Source: Sphingobacterium sp.
Lineage (GTDB): Bacteria; Bacteroidota; Bacteroidia; Sphingobacteriales; Sphingobacteriaceae
Assembly: GCA_031286695.1 (NCBI GenBank)
Contig: JAITTY010000009.1
Span: forward strand, 248,001 to 312,000
Length of the DNA stretch: 64,000 nt
Direction: 5' to 3'
Under the pieces are notes generated by a model, which was given only the letters and a program-made list of their open reading frames with translations, had not been told where the DNA came from and ran no database searches. A program made the translations under genes and the position numbers. Shown here piece by piece: positions 63,863-64,000 of the stretch (position 1 is the first letter of the stretch; every line of letters starts with the position of its first letter).

Positions 63863-64000
63863 TTATTGCTTATTGAAATTAACCTCCAATTTCAGCTCCA
63901 TATACCGTATGCTCTGATTACAGAGATCGACAAAGAAATCTGTAATTTCTCTCGCTTTTGACCTAAAGTAGCCCATATCAAGCTGAGCTAATTGTGAAGG
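63863..64000 (-). CDS. C-terminal end of an unidentified protein (cut by window edge)
   Basis: An open frame of 45 codons (PSQLAQLDMGYFRSKAREIT... ending NFNKQ) runs off the right edge and stops 10 nt before the SNF2 ATG. The residues are charged and helical. The tight spacing makes it the upstream member of the SNF2 operon. Too little is visible for a family call. Confidence 0.55.
   Translation of the reverse strand, partial: PSQLAQLDMGYFRSKAREITDFFVDLCNQSIRYMELKLEVNFNKQ

Noticed and set aside
1..64000. tRNA, rRNA, CRISPR array, IS element or riboswitch
   Set aside because: No clover-leaf, regular short repeat with spacers, transposase or known aptamer pattern was found by reading. A covariance-model search was not possible.

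Overview
The window looks like a chromosomal segment of a glycan-degrading Bacteroidota, most likely a Sphingobacterium or Pedobacter relative (family Sphingobacteriaceae). It is AT-rich, packed with SusC/SusD outer-membrane pairs, carries an ECF sigma/FecR/STN-SusC cascade, has TAnnTTTG-like -7 boxes and A-rich leaders without clear Shine-Dalgarno sites, and encodes a 700-residue chondroitinase AC that closely resembles the Pedobacter heparinus enzyme. No tRNA, rRNA, transposase, phage gene or CRISPR array was seen. LEFT (1-21.4 kb, + strand): three tandem units, each with a ROK-family repressor, a SusC-like TonB-dependent transporter and a SusD-like lipoprotein. The first is cut by the window edge. 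The two complete units carry the same perfect palindrome at the same distance from a TATCTTTA -7 box, which suggests that each ROK protein controls its own operon. The third unit continues past a terminator hairpin into an alpha-L-fucosidase (GH29) and a BNR/Asp-box lipoprotein. A GH3 beta-glucosidase converges on it and has its own operator-like palindrome. MIDDLE LEFT (24-34.2 kb, - strand): an ECF sigma factor, a FecR anti-sigma factor, a SusC with an STN signalling domain, a SusD, a purple-acid-phosphatase-like enzyme, a glycerophosphodiesterase and a small lipoprotein. This reads as a sigma-controlled uptake locus for a phosphoester-containing nutrient. MIDDLE (34.5-45 kb): a lone TonB-dependent receptor, then a small glycosaminoglycan cluster of heparinase II/III-fold lyase, GH88 unsaturated glucuronyl hydrolase and a convergent PL8 chondroitinase AC. 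In front of the chondroitinase is the fused N-terminal stub of a deleted sulfatase. Two LacI-type operator-like palindromes bracket this cluster. A barstar-like protein and an exported Gfo/Idh/MocA oxidoreductase follow. RIGHT (45-58.5 kb, - strand): a SusC-SusD-DUF218 unit, then a SusC-SusD-DUF1735 unit preceded by an exported TlpA-like thioredoxin. The thioredoxin gene diverges from an XRE regulator, and two near-identical dyad sites lie between them. FAR RIGHT (59-64 kb, - strand): a small membrane protein, then an operon with a SWI2/SNF2 ATPase, an unrecognised 229-residue partner and the tail of another gene at the edge. Four different regulatory designs therefore serve nutrient loci in one window: ROK self-control, sigma/anti-sigma, a LacI-type operator and an XRE operator. 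All assignments come from reading the sequence. No database search was run.
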